Shown here: in pieces, positions 50,767 to 59,443 of the stretch | Numbering within the stretch: the first letter of the stretch is position 1 | Layout of the letters: each line of letters starts with the position of its first letter | Source of the DNA: GCA-2705995 sp965661625 | Lineage (GTDB): Bacteria > Bacteroidota > Bacteroidia > Flavobacteriales_G > Salibacteraceae | Reading direction: 5' to 3' | NCBI GenBank assembly: GCA_965661625.1 | Contig: CBFIEM010000002.1 | Coordinates: forward strand, 62,001 to 126,000 | DNA: 64,000 bases | Program-made: the position numbers and the translations under genes | The notes under the pieces: model-generated | Seen by the model: only the letters and a program-made list of their open reading frames with translations | Told to the model about the DNA's origin: nothing | Databases searched by the model: none

Positions 50767-51609
50767 CTAGTTTTTAAATAGATTCAGGAGTTGAGCGATT
50801 TTGGTTTTAGCTTCACGGCGATCAACGATGAAATCTAGGAAGCCATGTTCAAGCAGGAATTCGGCTGTTTGAAATCCTTCTGGTAAATCTTTTCCAATGG
50901 TCTCCTTAATAACCCGAGGACCTGCGAATCCAATTAGTGCGCCTGGTTCTGCAATATTCAGGTCACCAAGCATGGCGTAGGATGCAGTGACTCCGCCTGT
51001 TGTAGGGTCAGTTAAGTATGATATGTAAGGTATTTTATGTTTTGCAAGTAAACTTAGCTTTGCCGAAGTTTTAGCCATTTGCATTAGCGAAAAGGCAGCT
51101 TCCATCATACGGGCACCACCTGACTTGGAAATGATCATAAATGGAACTTCATGCTTGAGGCTATGATCAATTGCACGCGCAATCTTTTCTCCAACAACAG
51201 ATCCCATTGACCCACCAATAAAACTAAAGTCCATACACGCAATTACCAACTCGTTACCACCAACAGTTCCATGCGCCGTGCGAATGGCGTCTTTGAGACC
51301 AGTTTTACTAGTCGTGGTTTTAACCCTGTCAGAATACTTTTTAGTATCCTCAAAAGACAATGGGTCACCTGATGTAATGTTTGGATTAAGTTCGACGTAT
51401 TCGTTATTATCGAAAAAGAGTTCGAAATACTCTAACGAAGAAATACGTTTATGGAAACCATCTTGTGGGACTACATAGCTGTTCTCCTTGAGCTCTGTAA
51501 TCTCAACAATATTCCCTTCGGGACTCTTAAACCAAAGCCCATCAGGTGTTTCCTTCTTCTCTTGAGTAGGGGTGGTAATTCCTTTGAGTTTTCTTTTGAA
51601 CCAGCTCAT
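50767..51609 (-). CDS. accD: Acetyl-CoA carboxylase carboxyltransferase subunit beta
   Basis: A 280-residue crotonase-fold subunit that, with AccA, moves carboxyl from biotin to acetyl-CoA to make malonyl-CoA. GGNELVIACMDFSFIGGSMG, IISKSGGARMMEAAFSLMQM, TDPTTGGVTASYAMLGDLNI and IGFAGPRVIKETIGKDLPEG are the catalytic-domain blocks. In the N-terminal zinc-ribbon region, the four cysteines of E. coli AccD are absent: GLWFKSPEGNIVE stands in place of the first C-P-x-C and YVVPQDGFHKRIS in place of the second. Other Bacteroidota AccD proteins are recalled to share this, so it is probably a lineage trait. accA is not in the window. Confidence 0.95.
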   Translation of the reverse strand: MSWFKRKLKGITTPTQEKKETPDGLWFKSPEGNIVEITELKENSYVVPQDGFHKRISSLEYFELFFDNNEYVELNPNITSGDPLSFEDTKKYSDRVKTTTSKTGLKDAIRTAHGTVGGNELVIACMDFSFIGGSMGSVVGEKIARAIDHSLKHEVPFMIISKSGGARMMEAAFSLMQMAKTSAKLSLLAKHKIPYISYLTDPTTGGVTASYAMLGDLNIAEPGALIGFAGPRVIKETIGKDLPEGFQTAEFLLEHGFLDFIVDRREAKTKIAQLLNLFKN

Positions 51610-51623
51610 GCAACGTATTTATG

Positions 51624-51648
51624 AATAAAGGGAGCCTTAACAGCTCCC
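51624..51648 (-). terminator. Probable terminator of fbaB
   Basis: GGGAGC (51630-51635) pairs with GCTCCC (51643-51648), loop CTTAACA; a short T-rich run follows on the minus strand. Moderate strength. Confidence 0.55.
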
Positions 51649-51673
51649 CTTCTTCAAGCTAAGTTATTGAAAA

Positions 51674-52735
51674 TTATGCAATTGTAATATCGTTGTTCAA
51701 GTAAACATCTTGAACCGCAGTTAAGATTTTAACTCCTTCTTCAACTGGGCGTTGGAAAGCTTTTCGTCCAAGGATTAACCCTGATCCTCCAGCGCGCTTA
51801 TTGATAATGGCTGTTTCAACCGCATCGGCTAAATCTGAATCGCCACCAGAGGCACCACCTGAGTTAATCAACCCACGGTGACCCATGTAGCAATTTGCCA
51901 CTTGATAGCGACATAAATCAATGGGGTGATCGGAAGTTAACTCGCTGTAAACTTTGGGATGAGTTTTACCGTGTTTAGTGGCATTGTACCCGCCATTATT
52001 GGTCGCTAGTTTTTGTTTGATAATATCCGCACCAATAGTGACGCCAATATGATTTGCTTGTCCTGTTAAATCTGCAGAAGTATGGTAATCTACTCCGTCG
52101 ACCTTGAAAGCACCATTACGTGTGTAGCACCAAAGAATGGTAGCCATGCCCAGTTCATGAGCGCGCTCAAATGCCGCTGCCACTTCCTGTATTTGACGGT
52201 TAGATTCTTCACTTCCAAAATAAATTGTTGCACCTACAGCTACAGCTCCCATTTCCCAGGCACGATCTACTGAGCCAAACATGATTTGATCATATGAATT
52301 TGGGTAGCTTAAAAACTCATTGTGATTCAATTTAACCACAAAAGGAATTTTATGCGCATACTTTCTCGCGCTGCTGGCCAACACGCCAAATGTTGAAGCA
52401 ACTGCATTACAATCCGCTTCTAAAGCTAATTTGATAATGTTTTCGGGGTCGAAGTATAGCGGGTTTGGCGCAAATGAAGCACCTGCAGAATGTTCGATTC
52501 CTTGGTCTACAGGGAGTATGGAGAGGTATCCTGTTCCACCTAATCTTCCATTACTATATAATTGCTCTAAGCTCCTAAGTACCTGAGGACTCCGATCTGA
52601 CTGAACGAATTTATCGGTTACAAAATTAGGACTAGGAAGGTGTATTTTATCCTTAGCGATTGTTTTACACGTATGGTTTAACAATGAATCGGCTTTGTCA
52701 CCGAGCAATTGTTCTATTTGTGAAAGGTCTGCCAT
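51674..52735 (-). CDS. fbaB: Class I fructose-bisphosphate aldolase (DhnA/FbaB type)
   Basis: A 353-residue TIM-barrel aldolase. LSILPVDQGIEHSAG near 55 is the phosphate-binding and Asp region of the archaeal-type class I aldolases; IPFVVKLNHNEFL near 130 and GATIYFGSEESNRQIQE near 170 follow. YHTSADLTGQANHIGVTIGA, and GLINSGGASGGDSDLADAVE with the second phosphate loop, complete the barrel. It cleaves fructose 1,6-bisphosphate through a lysine Schiff base and needs no metal. Two candidate promoters precede it, so it is probably expressed by itself. Confidence 0.92.
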   Translation of the reverse strand: MADLSQIEQLLGDKADSLLNHTCKTIAKDKIHLPSPNFVTDKFVQSDRSPQVLRSLEQLYSNGRLGGTGYLSILPVDQGIEHSAGASFAPNPLYFDPENIIKLALEADCNAVASTFGVLASSARKYAHKIPFVVKLNHNEFLSYPNSYDQIMFGSVDRAWEMGAVAVGATIYFGSEESNRQIQEVAAAFERAHELGMATILWCYTRNGAFKVDGVDYHTSADLTGQANHIGVTIGADIIKQKLATNNGGYNATKHGKTHPKVYSELTSDHPIDLCRYQVANCYMGHRGLINSGGASGGDSDLADAVETAIINKRAGGSGLILGRKAFQRPVEEGVKILTAVQDVYLNNDITIA

Positions 52736-52763
52736 AGCACTTATTTTATCTAAACTTAGCCGA

Positions 52764-52771
52764 CAAAACTA
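52764..52771 (-). promoter_or_regulatory. TAnnTTTG -7 element, proximal, of fbaB
   Basis: Minus strand TAGTTTTG, exact, ends 28 bases before the ATG at 52735; predicted leader about 22 bases. Confidence 0.45.
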
Positions 52772-52789
52772 ACACTTCTCCGGTAATAC

Positions 52790-52797
52790 CAAAGGTA
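52790..52797 (-). promoter_or_regulatory. TAnnTTTG -7 element, distal, of fbaB
   Basis: Minus strand TACCTTTG, exact, ends 54 bases before the ATG at 52735; predicted leader about 48 bases. Either or both fbaB elements may be used. Confidence 0.5.
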
Positions 52798-52800
52798 GTT

Positions 52801-55374
52801 TTAGAAAGGATAACCTATTCCTAAATTGAAGTTTACTACCGGACTGTAGGATTTGCCGCTTGTTTGCTTGTAAAGTTGTTTTTTCTGGAATAGCCATCGT
52901 TCATCTTCGGCAAGGGATGGGTCGCGTATTTGAAGCCCTGCATCAAACCGAATAATCATAAAACTAAAGTCTAATCGAATTCCCAAACCGCCACCAACTG
53001 CTATGTCACTGATAAATTTTTCGACTTCGAAATGCCCTCCAGGTCTTTGAGGGTCTTCATTGAGAAGCCAGATGTTTCCTAGGTCAATAAATGCTGCTCC
53101 TTCTATATACTTGAATAATTTAGCTCGGTACTCGAAGTTCCCTTGCAGGATAATATCACCAACCTGATCAACATTTAAGTTGAGTGTGTCCGAAACCGAT
53201 CCTGGGCCCAAAGTTCTAGCCTGCCATGCCCTTATATCATTTGTACCACCTCCGAAAAAGCTTTTTTCAAAAGGAAGTACATCCAAGTTGCCATACGGTA
53301 TTCCGATTCCAGCATAGAACCTGTAGATCATGGTGCTGCGCTGTGTAAGCGTATTGATAAATTTCAAGTCGTTATCAACCTTGGCAAACTGTGCATACCG
53401 AATACCAAATACCTCATAATGATCACCTCCAACCTGTTCTTGATTAGATCCTTGGTGAATACTAGAAAGTATATTTCCTGCGAACTCAAGCGCTATTCTA
53501 TTGAATGTGAAGTTCTTGTTTTTTCTACGCAGTTTATTCGTCCAAACATGCTCAATACTCGACGAGCTGATGAGTTGGTTGTTATAACTAGAGGAGAGAA
53601 ATGGGTTGTTTATTTTGTCTAATCGATCTTGGAACGATTCAGTTTTAACAATTTCAATGAGTGAAAAGTTAATGGGGTATACCGTGAGGTAGTTGGTGTT
53701 TTTTCCTGGAACAGTCCAACTATAACTCAATGATGTATTAGCAATGTTCCGAGTAAAATCGGGACGTTGTTGAAAGTTGTACTGCAAGTTGATATTGGTA
53801 ACTGGGTCATAAAAATTGGGTAAGTTGAAAGTTGAATACACTTTTTTAGGGAATATCAACTCTGGAACTTTAAGCGTGACCTGGCCACCAAGCTCAACGG
53901 TGTTAAAAGGAAGAACGTCATTAATTACGGTTTCTCCATCTCCAGCAGCAACGTTTGAAGTTTGTTGAGCTTCAACACCTCCTTTCAAGCGAACCTCTAA
54001 GCGTTCGGCCCCGCGGAAAATGTTTTTATTACTGTACAATATATTCCCTAGAATCCCCAAATTGGAGGACCTATTGGTTCCCTCAGCCTCTAAGGTTAGA
54101 CTCTGTCGTGGAGCAGGGGTTAAATTGATTGTACAATCGAGCAATCCCAATGTGTCGGATCCAGCGGAATGGTCTTCTTGAAAATTAATATCAATGAACT
54201 TGAAGTTTTTTAGAGCTGCGAGTCTTTTCTGGGTATACTCCTCAGCACTTTGGCTGTAATAATTGCCTTCTGAAAGAAAGATATTTCGGGAAATAACATC
54301 AGGTGAATGACTCAGTTGATATGCGTTAATGAAGTGCAGTCCTTCGGCAATTAGCGTGTCACGGTTGAATTCCTGAAGTGAAGAATTGAAATTGGTATTT
54401 ACGTAAATGGTACGTATTCGGTATTTCTTGTGGTGAAGATCTGAGGAGTCTTTAGAATCGTGAATCCGATTTTGAATTTGTTGATCAATTTGAACCTTGT
54501 GTTCGTTTAGTGCACTGTCAATTTTGAAAGTGATGTAATGGTTATTGAATCGGTAATATCCTAAGTCACGAAGGGCAATGGTAAGGCGGTCTCGCTCTGC
54601 ATCTAAATGATCAACATTGTAGTTTTCACCATTTCTCAATAGGGTGTTTTTTGAGGCTTTTTTTACAGCGGGTAATAACTTCAAATCATCAATTGAAAAG
54701 CTAATTCGATCGATGGTATACGGTTGTTTTGAATGAAACTGATACTCAATGTTGATCAAATTGTTTCTAAGTGAGCGCTCTAGAGAGTCTGCTTTTTCCG
54801 GGTTAAATAGTTTAAGCAAATGATAGCGTGGCTTATGGCCAAATGAGGTGTCGTAAGTAACCTCACTGTTAAAATAGCCATGGTTGAACAGGTACTTGTT
54901 GAGTTGAGATGTGGTATAATCGGTAGTTTTTTTATCAAAAATCACGGGTTTTTCACCAACGGTATTCCTAAGCCAATCCGTCCAGTGATTTGAATAAGTT
55001 AGGGTGTCTTTTCCTTTTGCAATTCGTTTTTCATTGCGCAGTTTCAGGCGTTCTTTCTTGACTTTATTTTTTCGCTCCACTTTTTCGGGTGGTACTAGTA
55101 AATAAGCGTTTAAATGAAACTTATAGATTCCGAAAATTTTTCGATTTGGTTTTTGGCGGATGAGTTCACTTAATTCCTCTTTGTCGAGTTTACGGTTCGT
55201 TTTTTTGTTGTCGAATGAAAAGCTATAGCTATCAACTAAATACTTGTTGCCCGTTATTTTTCGCTGAGGCATGCAAGAGGCAAGTGTTACGAGGATAGCC
55301 AATACAAAGCCAAGGCGAAGGATTTCGCTGCTGTGATGCGTTGAATGACTTTTGAAATGATAGCTTTGCTTCAA
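52801..55374 (-). CDS. tamL: TamL-type lipoprotein BamA/TamA family outer membrane protein
   Basis: An 857-residue protein. The N-terminus has a hydrophobic signal ending in LVTLASC, a lipobox, as in the lipidated TamA (TamL) of Bacteroidota. The next ~390 residues hold POTRA-like units (DRISFSIDDLKLLPAVKKAS, IRTIYVNTNFNSSLQEFNRD). From ~430 on it is an Omp85 barrel (SLTLEAEGTNRSSNLGILGN, FFGGGTNDIRAWQARTLGPG with the conserved R-x-W lid motif) that ends in FNLGIGYPF, an outer membrane C-terminal Phe. It should help place proteins in the outer membrane, together with TamB, which is not in the window. The only available start is a TTG. Confidence 0.85.
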   Translation of the reverse strand: MKQSYHFKSHSTHHSSEILRLGFVLAILVTLASCMPQRKITGNKYLVDSYSFSFDNKKTNRKLDKEELSELIRQKPNRKIFGIYKFHLNAYLLVPPEKVERKNKVKKERLKLRNEKRIAKGKDTLTYSNHWTDWLRNTVGEKPVIFDKKTTDYTTSQLNKYLFNHGYFNSEVTYDTSFGHKPRYHLLKLFNPEKADSLERSLRNNLINIEYQFHSKQPYTIDRISFSIDDLKLLPAVKKASKNTLLRNGENYNVDHLDAERDRLTIALRDLGYYRFNNHYITFKIDSALNEHKVQIDQQIQNRIHDSKDSSDLHHKKYRIRTIYVNTNFNSSLQEFNRDTLIAEGLHFINAYQLSHSPDVISRNIFLSEGNYYSQSAEEYTQKRLAALKNFKFIDINFQEDHSAGSDTLGLLDCTINLTPAPRQSLTLEAEGTNRSSNLGILGNILYSNKNIFRGAERLEVRLKGGVEAQQTSNVAAGDGETVINDVLPFNTVELGGQVTLKVPELIFPKKVYSTFNLPNFYDPVTNINLQYNFQQRPDFTRNIANTSLSYSWTVPGKNTNYLTVYPINFSLIEIVKTESFQDRLDKINNPFLSSSYNNQLISSSSIEHVWTNKLRRKNKNFTFNRIALEFAGNILSSIHQGSNQEQVGGDHYEVFGIRYAQFAKVDNDLKFINTLTQRSTMIYRFYAGIGIPYGNLDVLPFEKSFFGGGTNDIRAWQARTLGPGSVSDTLNLNVDQVGDIILQGNFEYRAKLFKYIEGAAFIDLGNIWLLNEDPQRPGGHFEVEKFISDIAVGGGLGIRLDFSFMIIRFDAGLQIRDPSLAEDERWLFQKKQLYKQTSGKSYSPVVNFNLGIGYPF
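55361..55368 (+). promoter_or_regulatory. TAnnTTTG -7 element of the SpoU methylase gene
   Basis: TAGCTTTG, exact, ends 31 bases before the GTG at 55400. It lies inside the first codons of the divergent tamL gene. Confidence 0.55.
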
Positions 55375-55399
55375 ATGATAACCCTTCTAAATAGCTAAT

Positions 55400-56122
55400 G
55401 TGATATCGGCCGCTAAGATAAAGCACATCAAAGGACTTTCTCGCAAGAAGAACAGAGTTGCCCACCAACAATTTGTTGTTGAAGGCGTAAAAGGGGTAGA
55501 GGAGGTCAGGGCTTCTGGTTTTGAGGTAGATGCAATTTATACGACAGTTCAACAGGACAGATGGGCCAGTACAAAAGTTTCAGAAAAAGACATGGCGCGT
55601 ATGACGAGTTTTTCGTCACCGAGTCCGGCATTGGCCGTAGTAAACATTCCTTCAATCACCCCCAATAAAAAGCTGGGTAAGCAAACTGTCTTTATTGATG
55701 GTATTTCCGATCCAGGAAATTTGGGGACCATTATTCGAATTGCTGATTGGTTTGGTTTTGAGGATGTGATTTGTTCTCCTAGCACCGTGGATGTTTATAA
55801 TCCAAAAACTGTTCAAGCATCAATGGGTTCGCTGTTTAGAACGGTTCCTGTTGTAATGGATTTGTCTCTTGGGATTGCTGATTACGCAAGTGTTTATGGT
55901 GAGGGGGCAATATGTGTGGCGGTAATGGACGGCGAACAGTTAACCGCTGAAGTGGCACAATCTTTTTCAGCTGTAGTTATTGGAAATGAGGCTCACGGGG
56001 TGAGTGACGATGTAAGAATAAAAGTTCAAAACGGTGTGACAATTCCTCGTAAAGGCAAGGCTGAATCATTAAATGCCGGAGTTGCTTTTGGTATTATAGC
56101 TGCAATGATGAAGTTGGACTAG
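55400..56122 (+). CDS. TrmH/SpoU-family RNA 2'-O-methyltransferase
   Basis: A 240-residue SPOUT methylase read from a GTG. IKGLSRKKNRVAHQQFVVEG is the SpoU substrate-binding domain (L30e-like) opening. The knot motifs are ISDPGNLGTIIRIADWFGFE (about 96-115), AVVIGNEAHGVSD (about 192) and KAESLNAGVAFGIIAAM (about 220). It resembles RlmB-type enzymes that methylate 23S rRNA more than TrmH. The start is only 25 bases from the divergent tamL start, so promoters must overlap the neighbouring genes. Its stop overlaps the convergent porT by 4 bases. Confidence 0.9.
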   Translation: MISAAKIKHIKGLSRKKNRVAHQQFVVEGVKGVEEVRASGFEVDAIYTTVQQDRWASTKVSEKDMARMTSFSSPSPALAVVNIPSITPNKKLGKQTVFIDGISDPGNLGTIIRIADWFGFEDVICSPSTVDVYNPKTVQASMGSLFRTVPVVMDLSLGIADYASVYGEGAICVAVMDGEQLTAEVAQSFSAVVIGNEAHGVSDDVRIKVQNGVTIPRKGKAESLNAGVAFGIIAAMMKLD

Positions 56123-56832
56123 CCCTCGAAATTGAGTGAAATTAAGATCATTCTTGGACGGATTTTGTTTAATGGAGATGTCCAAATAGTAGGTTCTTGA
56201 ATAAGTACATCCGTCATTCCTATGCCCAGTTTAATTTCTGGGGAAAATTTGAAATATTCCAAAAAGAAGTCCATTCCAAAACCAACTTCCATAGAATAAC
56301 TATCGCGTTTTAATCGGACCAATTGATCAATTTCTCGCACGTCATTATCAGTATTTTCATCAGATGCTAAGTCCAAGCTGTATTTTCCTCCAAAAAGCAT
56401 GTATGCAGCGAAATTGTTGTAACGGTTAGATCGAAATTTAAAATTTAATGGAAATTCAATGTAGGTAGATTCCACCTGTTTTACTACAATTGAATTCCTT
56501 CCCGTTTCGCGAAAGACATATTCTAAGTCCCGCTGACCAAATGACAATGCAGGTAAAAACCGCAGGCTAAAGTTTTTATTAAAATGCACTGCTGAAACTA
56601 TTCCTATATTAAAACCACTTTGGGGGTTCCGGTTTATTGCCAACAGGGTATCAACGGTGGTAAGGTCCTTTTCCAGCATGAAATCCATGGTATTGACTCC
56701 GAGTGAAAACCCGAAATGGACTTTCTTTTTATCAAAGTTTGGTAGGTTTTGAATTTTTTGATTGCGTTGAGCATTTGCATGGTTCAACGAAAGCATAACC
56801 AATCCAACTAGGAAGAGGATGACTTTTTTCAT
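56119..56832 (-). CDS. porT: Type IX secretion outer membrane protein PorT
   Basis: A 237-residue protein with a Sec signal peptide (MKKVILFLVGLVMLSLNHANA). The rest is an eight-strand outer membrane beta barrel (VHFGFSLGVNTMDFMLEKDL, TYIEFPLNFKFRSNRYNNFA, FFLEYFKFSPEIKLGIGMTD). The PorT/SprT identity rests on these blocks and on the place directly downstream of ubiE, the gene order known from Flavobacteriia. PorT is needed for type IX secretion and gliding. It shows that the organism has a T9SS, in agreement with the sorting domain on the protein at 42016-44496. Confidence 0.85.
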   Translation of the reverse strand: MKKVILFLVGLVMLSLNHANAQRNQKIQNLPNFDKKKVHFGFSLGVNTMDFMLEKDLTTVDTLLAINRNPQSGFNIGIVSAVHFNKNFSLRFLPALSFGQRDLEYVFRETGRNSIVVKQVESTYIEFPLNFKFRSNRYNNFAAYMLFGGKYSLDLASDENTDNDVREIDQLVRLKRDSYSMEVGFGMDFFLEYFKFSPEIKLGIGMTDVLIQEPTIWTSPLNKIRPRMILISLNFEG

Positions 56833-56869
56833 ATTAGCGACAAAGTTAGAAAACGACGCGTGTTTCCTA

Positions 56870-57598
56870 TTATTTCGTTGCTACATAGATTGAAGCAATT
56901 CCAAACGTTAGTGGAACCGTTTTTACCTGACTGTACCCGCACTTGGTTACGATTGCTTCGAATGCCTCACCATAAGGAAAACTATTTACTGACTCAGGCA
57001 GGTACGTGTAAGCTCTTGGGTCTTTAGAAACGAGTTTACCAATTACGGGGAGAATAAACTTGAAATAGAATTGGTAGAGCTGTTTAATTGGAAATGTTGT
57101 AGGCTGAGAGAATTCAATGATAACGGCTTTAGCACCAGGTTTAAGCACCCTGCGCATATCGGAAAGTCCTTTTTCCAGGTTCTCAAAATTCCGAACACCA
57201 AAACTTACGGTGATCGCATCAATGCTGTTGTCTTCCAATGGCAGGTTTTCTGAATCGCCTAATTTCATCGAAATGATGTGGTCTACACCTTTGCGTTTCA
57301 TTTTCTGTTTACCCACTTCGAGCATTTCGCTACTAATATCAATCCCTGTAATTTTTTCGGGATTTATAGCGAGGGCTTCTAAGGCAAAATCACCAGTTCC
57401 AGTTGCGATATCAACAATATGTTGAGGATTATCTGGGGCGAGGATGCGAATTGCTTTCTTTCGCCATGTAATGTCAATGCCCAACGAAAGTAAGTGGTTG
57501 AGAAAATCATAACGCGGTGCGATGTTGTTGAACATTTCAGCAACTTGCTCCTTTTTACTTCCTTCTTCGTTGTATGGTTTAACCACTTTCTTTGTCAT
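56870..57598 (-). CDS. ubiE: Demethylmenaquinone methyltransferase (MenG/UbiE)
   Basis: A 242-residue class I methyltransferase. VAEMFNNIAPRYDFLNHLLS near 20, HIVDIATGTGDFALEALAIN (SAM motif I, about 60-79), LPLEDNSIDAITVSFGVRNF (about 117) and MRRVLKPGAKAVIIEFSQP are the UbiE/COQ5 signatures. It makes the last methylation in menaquinone synthesis. No ubiquinone gene is in the window and menB is (3932-4774), so demethylmenaquinone is the substrate. It lies 10 bases after trkH and 37 before porT. Confidence 0.95.
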   Translation of the reverse strand: MTKKVVKPYNEEGSKKEQVAEMFNNIAPRYDFLNHLLSLGIDITWRKKAIRILAPDNPQHIVDIATGTGDFALEALAINPEKITGIDISSEMLEVGKQKMKRKGVDHIISMKLGDSENLPLEDNSIDAITVSFGVRNFENLEKGLSDMRRVLKPGAKAVIIEFSQPTTFPIKQLYQFYFKFILPVIGKLVSKDPRAYTYLPESVNSFPYGEAFEAIVTKCGYSQVKTVPLTFGIASIYVATK

Positions 57599-57608
57599 AC
57601 CTGCTTGC

Positions 57609-59438
57609 TTACCCGATTAGTAAATGTTCATCGGGATATTTATAATTCGTTGATCGTATATGCTTGGATAACGCATAGGCTATGGTCAATGTTCCCAGTC
57701 TTCCAATAAACATTGAGAGTACAATGACAATTTTTCCTGGGCTCGATAGGTAAGGGGTGATTCCCGTTGATAATCCAACAGTAGAAAAAGCAGAAACTTC
57801 CTCAAAAATAATGTCTACAAATGTGCGATCGTCCATTTGTAGAATAGCTTGTTCGGTAATTGTCAGAATGAAAACGCCTATCAAGATGAATGTCATTGCA
57901 AAGAAAAACGTCGTGATGGCTCTGTAGATGATGTCTTTGGGAATGGTTCGTTTAAAAACCTCCACGTGTTTTTTGCCACGTATTGTCGATAATACCGACA
58001 GGATAAGTACTGAAAAGGTTGATGTTTTTATCCCACCTGCTGTTGAGGTAGATCCGCCTCCAATGAACATCGCTATTAGCACAATTACAAGCATAGGCAG
58101 GGCTACTTGATGAAAGTCTACGCTGCTAAAACCGGCAGTTCTCATTGAAATAACTTGAAAGACACCGGTTATTATTTTATCCAAAAAGCGATATCCACTC
58201 ATGGTTGAGTCCCATTCGAAAATCAGGAAAGCACCTGTTCCAATTACAATCGTAAGGAGTGTTGTGTAGAGGTTGAGTAGGGACCCTAATGCGGGTTTTT
58301 TCCACGGAGACTCCAGGCGCTCGCGCAATTTAGAAATACCAAATAGGTCGAAAAAGGTATTGAAGCCCATTGATCCAATAAAAATGAGGGCACCTAAAAC
58401 AATATGCAAAAGAAAAAAGTATTGCGCATATTCATGCATCATTCCATTAGTTAGCGTAGAAAAGCCAGCATTATTGAATGCTGAAATGGAGTGAAATGCT
58501 GCAAAAAATAGCTGATCACCAGAGCTGGATCCTATTTCGCTATTTGACAAAATCAACATGATTAAAATAACACCTATGAGTTCTATGATGAAGCTGCTTA
58601 AGATGATTTTTCCAAGTAACCCTTTTGAGCTCAATGCATTTTGTTGAAATACAAAATCTTCTACAATGGAGTGGTGTTTCATGCCCAATCCAAATTTTGC
58701 AAAGAAGCCCAGGGAAGCACCAAAGGCTACAATATTCAACCCACCCAGTTGCATGAGTATCATGATTACGAACTGACCTTTAAATGTGAAATATGTGGCT
58801 GTATCAACTACTATTAAACCGGTTACACAGGTAGCGCTTGTGCTTGTAAACAAGGCATCTATAAATGGCATTATCCCCGGGTTAACCGTCATTTCGGGCA
58901 ACATTAACAAGCCACTTCCCGAAAGAATGATCAAAAAGAAGGTGATAATGAATATGACTGCAGGGTGAACTTTTAGCTTCGGAGTAAATTCCCTGTTTTT
59001 TCCAAGCTCGATACCTACCATGATTAGTAGGTAGAGTTGTAAGAAAATGTTTGAAACAGGTGCAAATCGCTCAAAGCCAAGGCTTTTAAAGAAGCTAGCA
59101 ATTAGGATTGTGTCGAAGAGGTTATAACTAATAGCTTCTATCAATAAAAGCAACATGAGAAACCCTTCGAACCACGTTCGTTTTAAAAATTTTAGGGGAT
59201 TAAAATCATAAAATACTTTCACCAAGTAATGCAAGGCGTAGAACGTGAAGGAGCCCTGAATAATGTTAAATAGCAAGTCTTCTGTTTCCTTAGAAACGGG
59301 AAACCCATGCCTGTAAATAATGGTAAGGACAGCAGTTATAGAAACTAAAAAACTTGCGATTTGAAGTCGCTGAAGTGCTTTGGATTTACTGTCATAAATC
59401 CGAATGTTAACTAACTCACGGAAATCCCGAATGCCCAT
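57609..59438 (-). CDS. trkH: TrkH/KtrB-type potassium uptake channel subunit
   Basis: A 609-residue protein. An N-terminal ~140 residues adds four or so membrane segments before the usual TrkH core. The four pore loops carry filter-like motifs: TSTSATCVTGLIVVDTATYF, AFNNAGFSTLTNGMM, MRTAGFSSVDFHQV and AFSTVGLSTGITPYLSS. TrkH transports potassium across the inner membrane and normally works with the cytoplasmic TrkA. No trkA gene is next to it, so the partner must lie elsewhere. It sits 5 bases after the rfaE-type gene in a tight minus-strand run. Confidence 0.92.
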   Translation of the reverse strand: MGIRDFRELVNIRIYDSKSKALQRLQIASFLVSITAVLTIIYRHGFPVSKETEDLLFNIIQGSFTFYALHYLVKVFYDFNPLKFLKRTWFEGFLMLLLLIEAISYNLFDTILIASFFKSLGFERFAPVSNIFLQLYLLIMVGIELGKNREFTPKLKVHPAVIFIITFFLIILSGSGLLMLPEMTVNPGIMPFIDALFTSTSATCVTGLIVVDTATYFTFKGQFVIMILMQLGGLNIVAFGASLGFFAKFGLGMKHHSIVEDFVFQQNALSSKGLLGKIILSSFIIELIGVILIMLILSNSEIGSSSGDQLFFAAFHSISAFNNAGFSTLTNGMMHEYAQYFFLLHIVLGALIFIGSMGFNTFFDLFGISKLRERLESPWKKPALGSLLNLYTTLLTIVIGTGAFLIFEWDSTMSGYRFLDKIITGVFQVISMRTAGFSSVDFHQVALPMLVIVLIAMFIGGGSTSTAGGIKTSTFSVLILSVLSTIRGKKHVEVFKRTIPKDIIYRAITTFFFAMTFILIGVFILTITEQAILQMDDRTFVDIIFEEVSAFSTVGLSTGITPYLSSPGKIVIVLSMFIGRLGTLTIAYALSKHIRSTNYKYPDEHLLIG

Positions 59439-59443
59439 TTTTC

